In this document: positions 42,399-51,877 of the stretch, in pieces
Layout of the letters: each line of letters opens with the position of its first letter
Numbering within the stretch: position 1 is the stretch's first letter
Assembly: GCF_014397785.1 (NCBI RefSeq)
Contig: NZ_VZQQ01000023.1
Location: 35,980 to 99,979, forward strand
Reading direction: 5' to 3'
DNA: 64,000 nucleotides
Source of the DNA: Paraburkholderia podalyriae
Lineage (GTDB): Bacteria; Pseudomonadota; Gammaproteobacteria; Burkholderiales; Burkholderiaceae
The notes under the pieces: model-generated
What the model saw: the letters and a program-made list of their open reading frames with translations, nothing else
Database searches by the model: none
What the model was told of the DNA's origin: nothing
Program-made: the position numbers and the translations under genes

Positions 42399-43802
42399 TC
42401 ACACCTTCTGTTCCTGAGCGAGCCGAACCGGCACACCGCCGATCGAACCCGCGCCCATCGTGATCACCACATCGCCGTCGCGCACCACCGTGGACAGCGC
42501 GTCCGGCACTTCGTCCACCGTGTCGACGAACACCGGTTCGACCTTGCCCGCCACGCGCAGCGCGCGCGCCAATGCGCGGCCGTCCGCGGCAACGATCGGC
42601 GCTTCGCCGGCCGCGTAGACTTCGGTCAGCACGAGCGCGTCGACGGTCGACAGCACCTTGACGAAATCCTCGAAGCAGTCGCGCGTGCGCGTGAAGCGGT
42701 GCGGCTGGAACGCCAGCACCAGACGCCGACCCGGGAATGCGCCGCGCGCCGCCGCGACCGTGACGGCCATTTCGACCGGGTGATGACCGTAGTCGTCCAC
42801 CAGCGTGTAGCAGCCCGCGGCCTGGCCGTCGACGACAACCGGCACTTCGCCGTAGCGCTGGAAGCGCCGGCCGACGCCGTTGAAATCCGCGAGCGCTCGC
42901 TGGATATCGGCATCTTTCACTTCGAGTTCAGTCGCAATTGCAATGGCGGCCAACGCGTTCTGCACGTTGTGCTCGCCCGGCAGGTTCAGCGTGATGTCGA
43001 GCGGCGCCGCGTCTTCGCGCATCGCGGTGAAATGCATGCGGCCTTCGCGCGCTTCGACGTTGACCGCGCGCACCTGCGCATCGGCCGCGAAACCGTAGCG
43101 GATGATCGGCTTCGATACGAACGGCAGGATCTCCTTCACGTTCGGATCGTCGACGCACAGCACCGCGATGCCGTAGAACGGCAGACGGTGCGTGAATTCG
43201 ATGAACGCCTGCTTCAGACGCGCGAAGTCATGACCATAGGTGTCCATATGATCGGCGTCGATGTTCGTGATGACTTCGATCACTGGGAACAGGTTCAGGA
43301 ACGACGCGTCCGATTCGTCCGCCTCGGCGACGATGAAGTCGCCGGTGCCGAGGCGCGCATTCGCGCCCGCGCTGATCAGCCGCCCGCCGATCACGAAGGT
43401 CGGATCGAGCCCGCCCGCGGCGAGCACGCTCGCGACGAGCGACGTGGTCGTGGTCTTGCCGTGCGTGCCGGCAATCGCGATGCCCTGCTTCAGACGCATC
43501 AGCTCGGCGAGCATCACCGCGCGCGGTACGATCGGAATGCGGCGATGACGCGCGGCCAGCACTTCCGGGTTGTCGCTGCGCACCGCGCTCGACACCACCA
43601 CCGCGTTCGCGCCCTCGATGTTCTCCGCCGTGTGCCCGATCGAAATGCGCGCGCCGAGTGCGGCGAGGCGCTCGGTGACCGCGTTGCCCGACAGATCCGA
43701 GCCGCTCACCTGATAGCCGAGATTGACGAGCACTTCGGCGATGCCGCTCATGCCGACGCCGCCGATGCCGACGAAATGAATGTGTTTGACGATGTGTTTC
43801 AT
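42399..43802 (-). CDS. murC: UDP-N-acetylmuramate--L-alanine ligase
   Basis: MurC adds the first amino acid of the stem peptide (467 residues). It shows the N-terminal Rossmann domain with HFVGIGGVGMSGIAEVL, the central ATPase domain with GTHGKTTTTSLV (about residues 113-124), the FNG segment HDNPQ-type equivalents, and the C-terminal domain. Length is typical. It overlaps murG by 4 bp. Confidence 0.97.
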   Translation of the reverse strand: MKHIVKHIHFVGIGGVGMSGIAEVLVNLGYQVSGSDLSGNAVTERLAALGARISIGHTAENIEGANAVVVSSAVRSDNPEVLAARHRRIPIVPRAVMLAELMRLKQGIAIAGTHGKTTTTSLVASVLAAGGLDPTFVIGGRLISAGANARLGTGDFIVAEADESDASFLNLFPVIEVITNIDADHMDTYGHDFARLKQAFIEFTHRLPFYGIAVLCVDDPNVKEILPFVSKPIIRYGFAADAQVRAVNVEAREGRMHFTAMREDAAPLDITLNLPGEHNVQNALAAIAIATELEVKDADIQRALADFNGVGRRFQRYGEVPVVVDGQAAGCYTLVDDYGHHPVEMAVTVAAARGAFPGRRLVLAFQPHRFTRTRDCFEDFVKVLSTVDALVLTEVYAAGEAPIVAADGRALARALRVAGKVEPVFVDTVDEVPDALSTVVRDGDVVITMGAGSIGGVPVRLAQEQKV

Positions 43803-44923
43803 TGCTTTCCTTCTGGGCTCACGCCCGCCGCCGAACCCGCGCCCGCCACCGTCGCGCAGATCTGCGCGACCTGTTCGGTGGCGTCCGGTTTCGCGAGCGA
43901 GCGCGAACGCTCCGCCATTTGCGCGAGACTTTCCCGCGTCTGGCTGCGCAACCAGTCGGCGAGCATTTCCGCCGACAGATCGCGTTGTTGCACGACCAGC
44001 GCCGCGCCGTTGTCGGCGAGGAACGCTGCATTAGTGGTCTGGTGATCGTCGACCGCGTACGGGAACGGCACGAACAGCGCCGCGACGCCGACCGCCGAAA
44101 TCTCCGATACCGTCATCGCGCCCGAGCGGCAGATCACCAGATCGGCCTGCGCGTAGGCGCTCGTCATGTCGTCGATGAACGGCACGAGCGAGACGTCCGC
44201 GCCCGCCTGCAAGCCCGCGGCCGCGTAGTTCTCGCGCAGCGCGTCGATATGCTTGGCGCCCGCCTGATGCACGATGCGCGGCCTCTCGTTGGCGCCAAGC
44301 AGCGCGAGCGCGCGCGGCACGACTTCGTTCAGCGCGGCGGCGCCGAGACTGCCACCCACGACGAGCACGTTCAGCGGACCGTTACGCTGCGCGTAGCGTG
44401 CTTTGGGTGCATTCGCGAGCGCAAGTTCCTCACGAATCGGATTGCCGGTCCATTCGCCGTGCGGCAGCGCATTCGGAAACGCGACCAGCACGCGCTTCGC
44501 GAGCTTTGCGAGCACCTTGTTCGCGAGACCCGCGATCGAATTCTGTTCATGCAGCACGAGCGGCCGGCCGCTCAGCGCGGTCATCAGCCCGGCCGGGAAC
44601 GTGATGTAGCCGCCCATGCCGAGCACGACGTCGGGCTTCACGCGACGCAGCACGCTCAAGCTCTGCGTGCACGCGCGCAGCAGGTTCACCGGCAGCATCA
44701 GCTTGGTCTTCAGACCCTTGCCGCGCACGCCGCCGAAGCGCACGTACTCCATCGCAATGCCATGCTTCGGTACGAGCGTCGCTTCCATGCCCGCGGGGTT
44801 GCCGAGCCATACGACTTTCCAGCCCCACGCCTGCATCAGATGCGCGACCGCGAGCCCCGGGAACACATGTCCCCCGGTGCCGCCGGCCATCACCATCAGC
44901 GTGCGTTGTGGCAGAGCCGTCAT
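43799..44923 (-). CDS. murG: UDP-GlcNAc:undecaprenyl-PP-MurNAc-pentapeptide GlcNAc transferase
   Basis: MurG converts lipid I to lipid II on the inner face of the membrane (374 residues). It has the GT28 N-terminal domain with MVMAGGTGGHVFPGLAVA, and a C-terminal UDP-GlcNAc domain with VVGGSLGAAALN and CRSGAMTVSEISAVG. The ATG at 44921-44923 overlaps the ftsW stop (ATGA), supporting this start over a longer frame that runs into ftsW. It also overlaps murC by 4 bp. Confidence 0.97.
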   Translation of the reverse strand: MTALPQRTLMVMAGGTGGHVFPGLAVAHLMQAWGWKVVWLGNPAGMEATLVPKHGIAMEYVRFGGVRGKGLKTKLMLPVNLLRACTQSLSVLRRVKPDVVLGMGGYITFPAGLMTALSGRPLVLHEQNSIAGLANKVLAKLAKRVLVAFPNALPHGEWTGNPIREELALANAPKARYAQRNGPLNVLVVGGSLGAAALNEVVPRALALLGANERPRIVHQAGAKHIDALRENYAAAGLQAGADVSLVPFIDDMTSAYAQADLVICRSGAMTVSEISAVGVAALFVPFPYAVDDHQTTNAAFLADNGAALVVQQRDLSAEMLADWLRSQTRESLAQMAERSRSLAKPDATEQVAQICATVAGAGSAAGVSPEGKQ

Positions 44924-46185
44924 ACCTTGCCCCCGCGCATCAACACCCGGTTCTCGTAGTCGACCCGCATCAGCACCGCGATCGCCACGCAGTTCAGCAA
45001 AATGCCCGAACCGCCGTAACTGACGAGCGGCAAGGTCAGACCCTTGGTCGGCAGAAGACCGAGGTTCACGCCCATGTTGATGAAGGTCTGCGCACCGAAC
45101 CAGATGCCGACGCCCTTCGCGACGAGACCCGCGAACGTGCGATCGAGCGCGAGCGCCTGACGGCCGATCTCGAACGAGCGGCGCACGATCCAGTAAAACA
45201 TCAGGATCACGACCAGCACGCCGACGAAACCCAGCTCCTCGCCGATCACCGCGAGAATGAAGTCGGTATGCGCTTCGGGCAGATAGTTGAGCTTCTCGAC
45301 GCTGCCGCCGAGCCCGACGCCGAACCACTCGCCGCGCCCGAACGCGATCAGCGAGTGCGTCAACTGATATGCCTTGCCCTGCGCGTAGCGATCGTCCCAC
45401 GGATCGAGGTACGCGAAGATCCGCTCGCGACGCCATGGCGACGCCCACACTAGCAACGTGAACGTGCCCACCGCGGTCGCGACGAGGCCGCCGAACAGCT
45501 TGCCGTTCACGCCGCCGAGGAACAGCACGCCCATTGCGATCGCGGCGATCACCATGAACGCGCCCATGTCCGGCTCGAGCAGCAGCAGCATGCCGACCAG
45601 ACCGACCGCGACCGCCATCGGCAGGAAGCCCTTCGCGAAGCTGTGCATGTATTCCTGCTTGCGGACCGTGTAGTTCGCCGCGTAGATCGTCACCGCGAGC
45701 TTCATGATTTCCGACGGCTGCATGTTCGTGATGCCGAGCGGAATCCAGCGGCGCGCGCCGTTCACGCCTTTGCCGACGTGCGGAATCAGCACGATCACGA
45801 GCGCGACGAGCGAGATCAGGAAGAGCTTCGGCGCGTACTTGTCCCACGTCGAAATCGGAATGCGGAACGACGCGACGCCGACCGCCGCGCCCATCAGCAC
45901 GAAGACGATCTGGCGCACGAGAAACGCCCAATCACGATACGACGCGTACTTCGGCGAATCGGGCATCGCGATCGACGCCGAGTACACCATCACGACGCCG
46001 AGCCCGAGCAGCGCGACGACGACCCACAGCAGCGAATGATCGTAGTCGAGCATGCGCGAGCGCAGCGGCCGCACGCCGTTGACCGCGCTCGCGAGACCGC
46101 TGCCGCCCGTGCGGGTGGACGTGCGGGTGGCGGCGCCGTTGCCGCCGGCGGCATCGCGCGAGCCGAAACGTTCCGACCAGCTCAT
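44920..46185 (-). CDS. ftsW: septal peptidoglycan polymerase FtsW
   Basis: FtsW is a SEDS-family lipid II polymerase acting with FtsI at the septum (421 residues). It has about ten membrane segments. MVYSASIAMPDSP, the catalytic-Asp loop region (LLLEPDMGAFMVI) and PTKGLTLPLVSYGGSGI near the C-terminus are characteristic. The first ~45 residues are a cytoplasmic Gly/Thr/Arg-rich extension. The ATG overlaps the murD stop by 4 bp, and the stop overlaps murG. Confidence 0.97.
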   Translation of the reverse strand: MSWSERFGSRDAAGGNGAATRTSTRTGGSGLASAVNGVRPLRSRMLDYDHSLLWVVVALLGLGVVMVYSASIAMPDSPKYASYRDWAFLVRQIVFVLMGAAVGVASFRIPISTWDKYAPKLFLISLVALVIVLIPHVGKGVNGARRWIPLGITNMQPSEIMKLAVTIYAANYTVRKQEYMHSFAKGFLPMAVAVGLVGMLLLLEPDMGAFMVIAAIAMGVLFLGGVNGKLFGGLVATAVGTFTLLVWASPWRRERIFAYLDPWDDRYAQGKAYQLTHSLIAFGRGEWFGVGLGGSVEKLNYLPEAHTDFILAVIGEELGFVGVLVVILMFYWIVRRSFEIGRQALALDRTFAGLVAKGVGIWFGAQTFINMGVNLGLLPTKGLTLPLVSYGGSGILLNCVAIAVLMRVDYENRVLMRGGKV

Positions 46186-47693
46186 ATCATCGTCCCCCGT
46201 TCGGCCGCGATATCTTCGACCGTGCTGCGGAATACCGCCGCACGGTGTGCGTAACCCTTGAACATGTCAAAGCTCGCGCACGCGGGCGACAGCAGCACCG
46301 CATCGCCGGGCTGCGCGAGCGCGGTGGCCGCGCGTGTCGCGTCTTCCAGCGTCGCGTGATCGGTCATCGCGACGCCGCAATGTTCGAGCGCTGCGCGAAT
46401 CTGCGGCGCGTCGCGGCCGATCAGCATCACCGCGCGACACCAGCGCATCACCGGTGCGGCGAGCGGCTCGAATTGCTGGCCCTTGCCGTCACCGCCGGCG
46501 ATCAGCACGACGCGTTGCGCGAGACCGTCGAGCGCGGCGACCGTCGCGCCGACGTTGGTGCCCTTGCTGTCGTCCACGTAGTCGATGCCGTCGATCGACG
46601 CGATCAGTTCCACGCGGTGCGGCTCGCCGCGATACTCGCGCAGGCCGTGCAAGAGCGGTGCGCCGGGCAGGCCGATCGCGCGCGCGAGCGCGTACCCGGC
46701 CAACGCGTTGGCGGCGTTGTGCAAGCCACGGATACGCAGCGCGTCCGCGGGCATCAGACGCTTCAGCGCAATGTCGGGCGTGGCGGCCGCCTCGTTCTTG
46801 CGGCGGCGCTTCGGCGTGATTTCGTTGCTCGCGTCGCGATCTTGCGCTTCGACGAGCCACACCATGCCGTTGTCGCGCAGCAGGCCGTAGTCGCCGTCGT
46901 TCTTCGGCTCGGTCACGCCGAACGTGACGATCTCGGCGTCGCCGCCTGCAGGCGCGAGCGCCATCACGCGCGCGTCGTCGCGGTTCAGCACGCGCACCGT
47001 CTGTGTACCGAAGATGCGGCCCTTCGCGGCCGCGTATGCGTCGAGTCCGCCGTGCCAGTCCAGGTGATCCTGCGTGATGTTCAGCACGGCCGCCGCGTCA
47101 GGCGTAAACGTATGCGACGTCTCCAGCTGGAAGCTCGACAGTTCGAGCACCCACACCTCGGGCAGCGCGGTCTGGTCGATCGCTCCGGAGAGCTTGTCGA
47201 GCAGCGACGGGCTGATGTTGCCGGCCACCGCGACCTTCTTGCCCGCGCGTTCGCACAGCAAGCCGGTCAGGCTCGTCGTCGTGGTCTTGCCGTTCGTGCC
47301 GGTGATCGCGATCACCTTCGGCGCGTAGCCGGACTCGCCGAGCGTGCGCAGCGCCTGCGAGAATAGTTCGAGCTCGCCCCACACCGGAATGCCCTGCTCG
47401 CGCGCCGCCGTAATCAGCGGCAGCAGATCAGCGGCCAGCGGCGACAGTCCCGGGCTGATCGCGACCAGCTCGACGCCTTCGAGCAGCACCGGCGAAAACG
47501 GACCGCCGACGAAATCGGCATCGACGCCATGCGCTTCGAGCGAGGACAGGTTCGGCGGCACTTCGCGCGTATCGGCCACGCGCAGCCGACAGCCGTGCCT
47601 AGCGCACCAGCGCGCCATCGCGAGACCGGATTCACCCAGTCCCAGCACGAGCACCATCGGCTTTTGCCGATCCCGAAACTTCTCGCCGAACAT
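46182..47693 (-). CDS. murD: UDP-N-acetylmuramoylalanine--D-glutamate ligase
   Basis: MurD adds D-Glu to UDP-MurNAc-L-Ala (503 residues, somewhat longer than the 438 of E. coli). It shows the N-terminal domain VLVLGLGESGLAMARW, the ATPase motif ITGTNGKTTTTSLTG and the conserved DDSKGTNVGAT. A lysine/arginine-rich insertion (TPKRRRKNEAAA, about residues 310-322) in the central domain accounts for part of the extra length and is common in Burkholderia. The start MFGEKFRDRQK (ATG 47691-47693) is preceded by AAGGAAG. Confidence 0.96.
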   Translation of the reverse strand: MFGEKFRDRQKPMVLVLGLGESGLAMARWCARHGCRLRVADTREVPPNLSSLEAHGVDADFVGGPFSPVLLEGVELVAISPGLSPLAADLLPLITAAREQGIPVWGELELFSQALRTLGESGYAPKVIAITGTNGKTTTTSLTGLLCERAGKKVAVAGNISPSLLDKLSGAIDQTALPEVWVLELSSFQLETSHTFTPDAAAVLNITQDHLDWHGGLDAYAAAKGRIFGTQTVRVLNRDDARVMALAPAGGDAEIVTFGVTEPKNDGDYGLLRDNGMVWLVEAQDRDASNEITPKRRRKNEAAATPDIALKRLMPADALRIRGLHNAANALAGYALARAIGLPGAPLLHGLREYRGEPHRVELIASIDGIDYVDDSKGTNVGATVAALDGLAQRVVLIAGGDGKGQQFEPLAAPVMRWCRAVMLIGRDAPQIRAALEHCGVAMTDHATLEDATRAATALAQPGDAVLLSPACASFDMFKGYAHRAAVFRSTVEDIAAERGTMI

Positions 47694-47718
47694 CGCCTGC
47701 TTCCTTAAATACTGCTGC

Positions 47719-48888
47719 TTAACGCAATTTGAGCGTGGACAAACCAAATAGGCACAACATCAACGTGATGATCCAGAAGCGCACGACCACTTGCGTTTCC
47801 TTCCAGCCCGACAATTCGAAATGGTGATGCAGCGGCGCCATCTTGAAGAACCGCCGCCCTTCGCCGAACCGGCGCTTCGTGTATTTGAACCACGTGACCT
47901 GCAGCATCACCGACAGCGTTTCCGCAACGAAGATGCCGCCCATGATGAACAGCACGATTTCCTGACGCACGATCACCGCGACCGTGCCGAGCGCGCCGCC
48001 GAGCGCGAGTGCGCCGACGTCGCCCATGAACATCTGCGCCGGGTGCGTGTTGAACCAAAGGAAGGCCAGACCCGCGCCGCCCATCGCCGAACAGAAAATC
48101 AGCAATTCGCCCGCGCCGGGAATGTGCGGAAACAGCAGGTACTTCGAATAGACCGAACTGCCCATCACGTAGGCGAACACGCCGAGCGACGCGCCGACCA
48201 GCACGACCGGCATGATCACGAGGCCGTCGAGGCCATCGGTCAGATTCACCGCGTTGCTCGCGCCGACGATCACCAGATACGTGAGCACGATGAAGCCCCA
48301 CACGCCGAGCGGGTAAGTGATCGACTTGAAGAACGGCACCAGCAGATCGGCGCGCGCGGGCAACCCCATCGACAGGCCGCTGCGCACCCACGCCATGAAC
48401 AGGTCGAACACGCGCACATTGCTCGCCTCGGAGACGCTGAACGCGAGATAAACCGCCGCGAACAGGCCGATCACCGATTGCCAGAAATACTTCTCGCGCG
48501 ACGACATGCCGCGCGGGTCCTTGTAGACGACCTTGCGGTAATCGTCGACCCAGCCGATCACGCCGAAGCCGAACGTGACGAGGATCACGATCCAGATGAA
48601 GCGGTTGGTCAGATCGGCCCACAGCAGCGTGGCCACGGCGATGCCGAGCAGGATCAGCACGCCGCCCATCGTCGGCGTGCCCGATTTGACGAGGTGAGTT
48701 TGCGGGCCGTCCTTGCGAACGGCCTGGCCGACCTTCATCGCGGTCAGCTTGCGAATGACCGCCGGGCCGCAGACGAGCCCGATCAACAACGCGGTGATGG
48801 TCGCCATCACCGCGCGAAACGTCAGATAACTGAACACGCGCAAGAAGCTTGCGTCATTCTGCAGCCATTGCGCCAGCGCCAGTAGCAT
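47719..48888 (-). CDS. mraY: phospho-MurNAc-pentapeptide transferase
   Basis: MraY transfers phospho-MurNAc-pentapeptide to undecaprenyl phosphate, making lipid I (389 residues). It is polytopic with about ten helices. It contains TPTMGGVLILLGI, the Asp-rich VGWVDDYRKV motif and NLTDGLDGLVIMP, all signature segments for the Mg-dependent active site. The gap to murD is 25 bp and to murF 17 bp. Confidence 0.98.
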   Translation of the reverse strand: MLLALAQWLQNDASFLRVFSYLTFRAVMATITALLIGLVCGPAVIRKLTAMKVGQAVRKDGPQTHLVKSGTPTMGGVLILLGIAVATLLWADLTNRFIWIVILVTFGFGVIGWVDDYRKVVYKDPRGMSSREKYFWQSVIGLFAAVYLAFSVSEASNVRVFDLFMAWVRSGLSMGLPARADLLVPFFKSITYPLGVWGFIVLTYLVIVGASNAVNLTDGLDGLVIMPVVLVGASLGVFAYVMGSSVYSKYLLFPHIPGAGELLIFCSAMGGAGLAFLWFNTHPAQMFMGDVGALALGGALGTVAVIVRQEIVLFIMGGIFVAETLSVMLQVTWFKYTKRRFGEGRRFFKMAPLHHHFELSGWKETQVVVRFWIITLMLCLFGLSTLKLR

Positions 48889-48905
48889 GCCTGGATCCTT
48901 CTATT

Positions 48906-50318
48906 TCAATGTGCAGCGGGCGTCGTGCCCGCGGCGTTGGGTTGTGGACTCGTAACGGCGTCCACCACGCGCTCCATCTGCATGAAGCGCGAGCCTTTCA
49001 CGAGAAGCGTTGCCGCAGCGCCGAAGCCGGCCTGCTGCAGTTGCGCGATCAGCGCGCCGACATCGGCGACGTGGTGCGCGAGCGCGCCGTATGCGGTGCA
49101 GGCGTCGCGCGACGCGTCGCCCATTGCATACAGCGCGTCGATACCGCGCTCTTTCGCATACGCGCCGATTTCGCGATGAAACGCCGGGCCGTTGTCGCCG
49201 ACTTCGCCCATGTCGCCCATCACGAGCACACGCGGCGATGCACACGACGCGAGCACGTCGATCGCGGCGCGCATCGAATCGGGATTCGCGTTGTAGGTGT
49301 CGTCGATCACGGTCGCGCCCGCGAGCGTGCCGAGCGCGGCCTGCTTGACCTGCAGACGGCCCTTCACCGCGCCGAACGATTCGAGGCCGCGCTGGATCGC
49401 GTCGAGCGACACACCCGCTGCCAACGCGGCCGAGGCCGCCGCGAGCGCGTTGTGCGCGTTGTGATTGCCAAGCACCTGCAGCGTGACGTCGAGATGGCCT
49501 TGCGGCGTGCCGATGGACAGACGCTTGCCGTCGAACCTGCCCTTCACTGCCGCTTCGGTGGTGCGCTCCGCGCTGTTCAACGCGAAATCGATGATGCGAC
49601 TGCCGGTGGCGGCGACGCGCCAGATGCTCGCGTATGCGTCGTCCGCGGGGAATACCGCCGTGCCTTCCGGCGACAGCGTGTGAATCACGCTCGCGTGTTC
49701 GAGCGCGACCGCTTCGACGGTCGCCATGAATTCCTGGTGCTCGCGCTGCGCGTTGTTGACGACGGCGACCGTCGGCTCGGCGAGCTTCGCGATCTGTTCG
49801 GTTTCGCCTGGATGGTTCATGCCGAGTTCGACCACCGCGAGCCGATGCGCGGCGTGCAGACGGAACAGCGTGAGCGGCAGGCCGACGTCGTTATTGAAAT
49901 TGCCCGCGGTCGCGAGACGCGCATCCGTGCCGACCGCGGCCGCGAAGATCGACGCGATCATTTCCTTGACCGTGGTCTTGCCGTTGCTGCCCGTGACCGC
50001 GACGAGCGGCAGATCGAACTGACGACGCCAGCCGCGCGCGAGCGCGCCAAGCGCTGCGCGCGTGTCGGCGACGCGGATCGCGGGAACGCTCCAGTTCAGC
50101 GGCGTGCGCGTGACGAGCACGGCCGCGACGTTGCGCTCGGCCACTTGCGGCAGGAAGTCGTGCGCATCGAAACGATCGCCCTTGATCGCGATGAACAGAT
50201 CGCCGGGACCGGCGCTGCGGCTGTCGGTCGACACGCGCTCGAAGCGCACGCCGTCGTCGCCGACGACGCTCGCGCCGGGGATCTGCGCGGCAGCTGCCCG
50301 TAGCGAGAACATGGTCAT
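48906..50318 (-). CDS. murF: UDP-MurNAc-tripeptide--D-alanyl-D-alanine ligase
   Basis: MurF adds the D-Ala-D-Ala dipeptide, completing the UDP-MurNAc-pentapeptide (470 residues). The ATPase motif is VTGSNGKTTVKEMIAS (about residues 108-123). AGNFNNDVGLPLTL, VELGMNHPGE and IDDTYNANPDSM are family hallmarks. The ATG at 50316-50318 has GGAGG upstream and overlaps the murE stop (ATGA); a longer upstream frame inside murE is rejected. Confidence 0.97.
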   Translation of the reverse strand: MTMFSLRAAAAQIPGASVVGDDGVRFERVSTDSRSAGPGDLFIAIKGDRFDAHDFLPQVAERNVAAVLVTRTPLNWSVPAIRVADTRAALGALARGWRRQFDLPLVAVTGSNGKTTVKEMIASIFAAAVGTDARLATAGNFNNDVGLPLTLFRLHAAHRLAVVELGMNHPGETEQIAKLAEPTVAVVNNAQREHQEFMATVEAVALEHASVIHTLSPEGTAVFPADDAYASIWRVAATGSRIIDFALNSAERTTEAAVKGRFDGKRLSIGTPQGHLDVTLQVLGNHNAHNALAAASAALAAGVSLDAIQRGLESFGAVKGRLQVKQAALGTLAGATVIDDTYNANPDSMRAAIDVLASCASPRVLVMGDMGEVGDNGPAFHREIGAYAKERGIDALYAMGDASRDACTAYGALAHHVADVGALIAQLQQAGFGAAATLLVKGSRFMQMERVVDAVTSPQPNAAGTTPAAH

Positions 50319-51877
50319 TCGCCACCTCCGCGTGTTTGTGTCGCCCGCGCGGCGAGCGCGAGGCGCGCGTGGTCCTGATCGGAGAAAGCGCGTTTCTTGC
50401 CCATGATTTCCTGTGTGGCTTCGTGCCCCTTGCCGGCCAGCACGATCACGTCTTCGCCCGCGGCGCCGCGGATCGCCTGCAGGATCGCGCTCGCGCGGTC
50501 CTCGATGCGGCGCGCCTTCGAGGCGTCCCGCATGCCCGTGACAATCTGCTCGATGATCGCGAGCGGATCTTCGCTGCGCGGGTTGTCGCTCGTCACGACG
50601 ACGTTGTCCGCGAGCCGCTCGGCGATCGCGCCCATCAGCGGACGCTTGGTCGCATCGCGGTCGCCGCCGCAGCCGAACATGCAGACGAGTTCGCCGCCGC
50701 GCGCCGTCGCGATCGGGCGCAGTGCTTCGAGCGTTTTTTCGAGCGCATCGGGCGTGTGCGCGTAATCGATCACGACGAGCGGTTCGTCGTTCTGCGGACG
50801 GCCGCCCAAACGCTGCATGCGGCCGTTCACCGGTTCGAGCTTCGCCAGTTCGGCGAGCGCCGCGTCGAACGGCACGTCGGCGGCGAGCAGCACGCCGAAC
50901 ACCGCGAGCAGATTGCTGACATTGAAGAGGCCGAGCGTTTGCACTTCGACTTCGGCGTTGCCCCAGTCCGACGTGTTCAGATGAAACGCGGTGCCGGTTG
51001 CGGTGGCACGCACGTTCGATGCGGTGAGCCACGCGTCGGCTTGCGATGTGCGTTCAGCGTCAGCGCTGTGTTGTCCAGCCTCGATGCCATAGGCGATCGT
51101 GCGCGCGTGACCACGCGTGCTCGCGAGCAAACGCCGGCCGGCGGCATCGTCGCAATTGATCACGGCCGTGCGCAACTCGGGCCAGGCAAACAGGCGCGCC
51201 TTGGCGGCTTCATACGCATCGAACGTGCCGTGATAGTCGAGATGGTCCTGCGTCAGGTTCGTGAACACTGCGATGTCGAAAGCGGTACCGTTCACGCGCC
51301 CCTGATGCAGCGCATGCGACGACACTTCCATCGCCACCGCCTGCGCGCCCGCGTCGCGCAATTGCGCGAGGCTGCGTTGCAATTGCGGTGCGTCGGGCGT
51401 CGTGAAGCCGGTGGCCACGAGCTGGCCCACGAGACCGGTGCCGAGCGTGCCGACGATCGCGCAGCGCGTGCCGAGCGCGGACAGCGCCGCGGCGACCCAC
51501 TGGCTGCACGAAGTCTTGCCGTTCGTGCCGGTGATGCCGACCGCCAGCATCGCGTCGCTCGGATCGCGATACCACGCGCTCGCGATCGTGCCGGCGAGTT
51601 CGTTCAACGCCGGCACCGCGTGGGCGACGGATGTATCGAGCGTGCCGCGGAAGCCTTCGGGTTGCACCAGCACGGCGGCCGCGCCGCGCTCGCATGCCGC
51701 GTCGATGAACGCGCGGTTGTCCGCGCCGTCGACCGCGTACGCGAAGAACGCGTCGCCGGCCGCGAGCGAGCGCGTGTCGGCGTGCAGATGCGCGCCTGGC
51801 CGCACGTGCGCGTGCAGCCAGGCGAGGGCGTCGGCGATCTGCCGGTGCGCTGGATGTTGCTCGCGCAGCGCGCTCAT
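50315..51877 (-). CDS. murE: UDP-MurNAc-L-Ala-D-Glu:meso-diaminopimelate ligase
   Basis: MurE adds the third stem residue (520 residues). It has the ATPase motif ITGTNGKTSCSQW and the DNPR motif (TSDNPRSEDP), which marks specificity for meso-diaminopimelate rather than lysine, as expected for a Gram-negative. It overlaps ftsI and murF by 4 bp at its ends. Confidence 0.97.
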   Translation of the reverse strand: MSALREQHPAHRQIADALAWLHAHVRPGAHLHADTRSLAAGDAFFAYAVDGADNRAFIDAACERGAAAVLVQPEGFRGTLDTSVAHAVPALNELAGTIASAWYRDPSDAMLAVGITGTNGKTSCSQWVAAALSALGTRCAIVGTLGTGLVGQLVATGFTTPDAPQLQRSLAQLRDAGAQAVAMEVSSHALHQGRVNGTAFDIAVFTNLTQDHLDYHGTFDAYEAAKARLFAWPELRTAVINCDDAAGRRLLASTRGHARTIAYGIEAGQHSADAERTSQADAWLTASNVRATATGTAFHLNTSDWGNAEVEVQTLGLFNVSNLLAVFGVLLAADVPFDAALAELAKLEPVNGRMQRLGGRPQNDEPLVVIDYAHTPDALEKTLEALRPIATARGGELVCMFGCGGDRDATKRPLMGAIAERLADNVVVTSDNPRSEDPLAIIEQIVTGMRDASKARRIEDRASAILQAIRGAAGEDVIVLAGKGHEATQEIMGKKRAFSDQDHARLALAARATQTRGGGE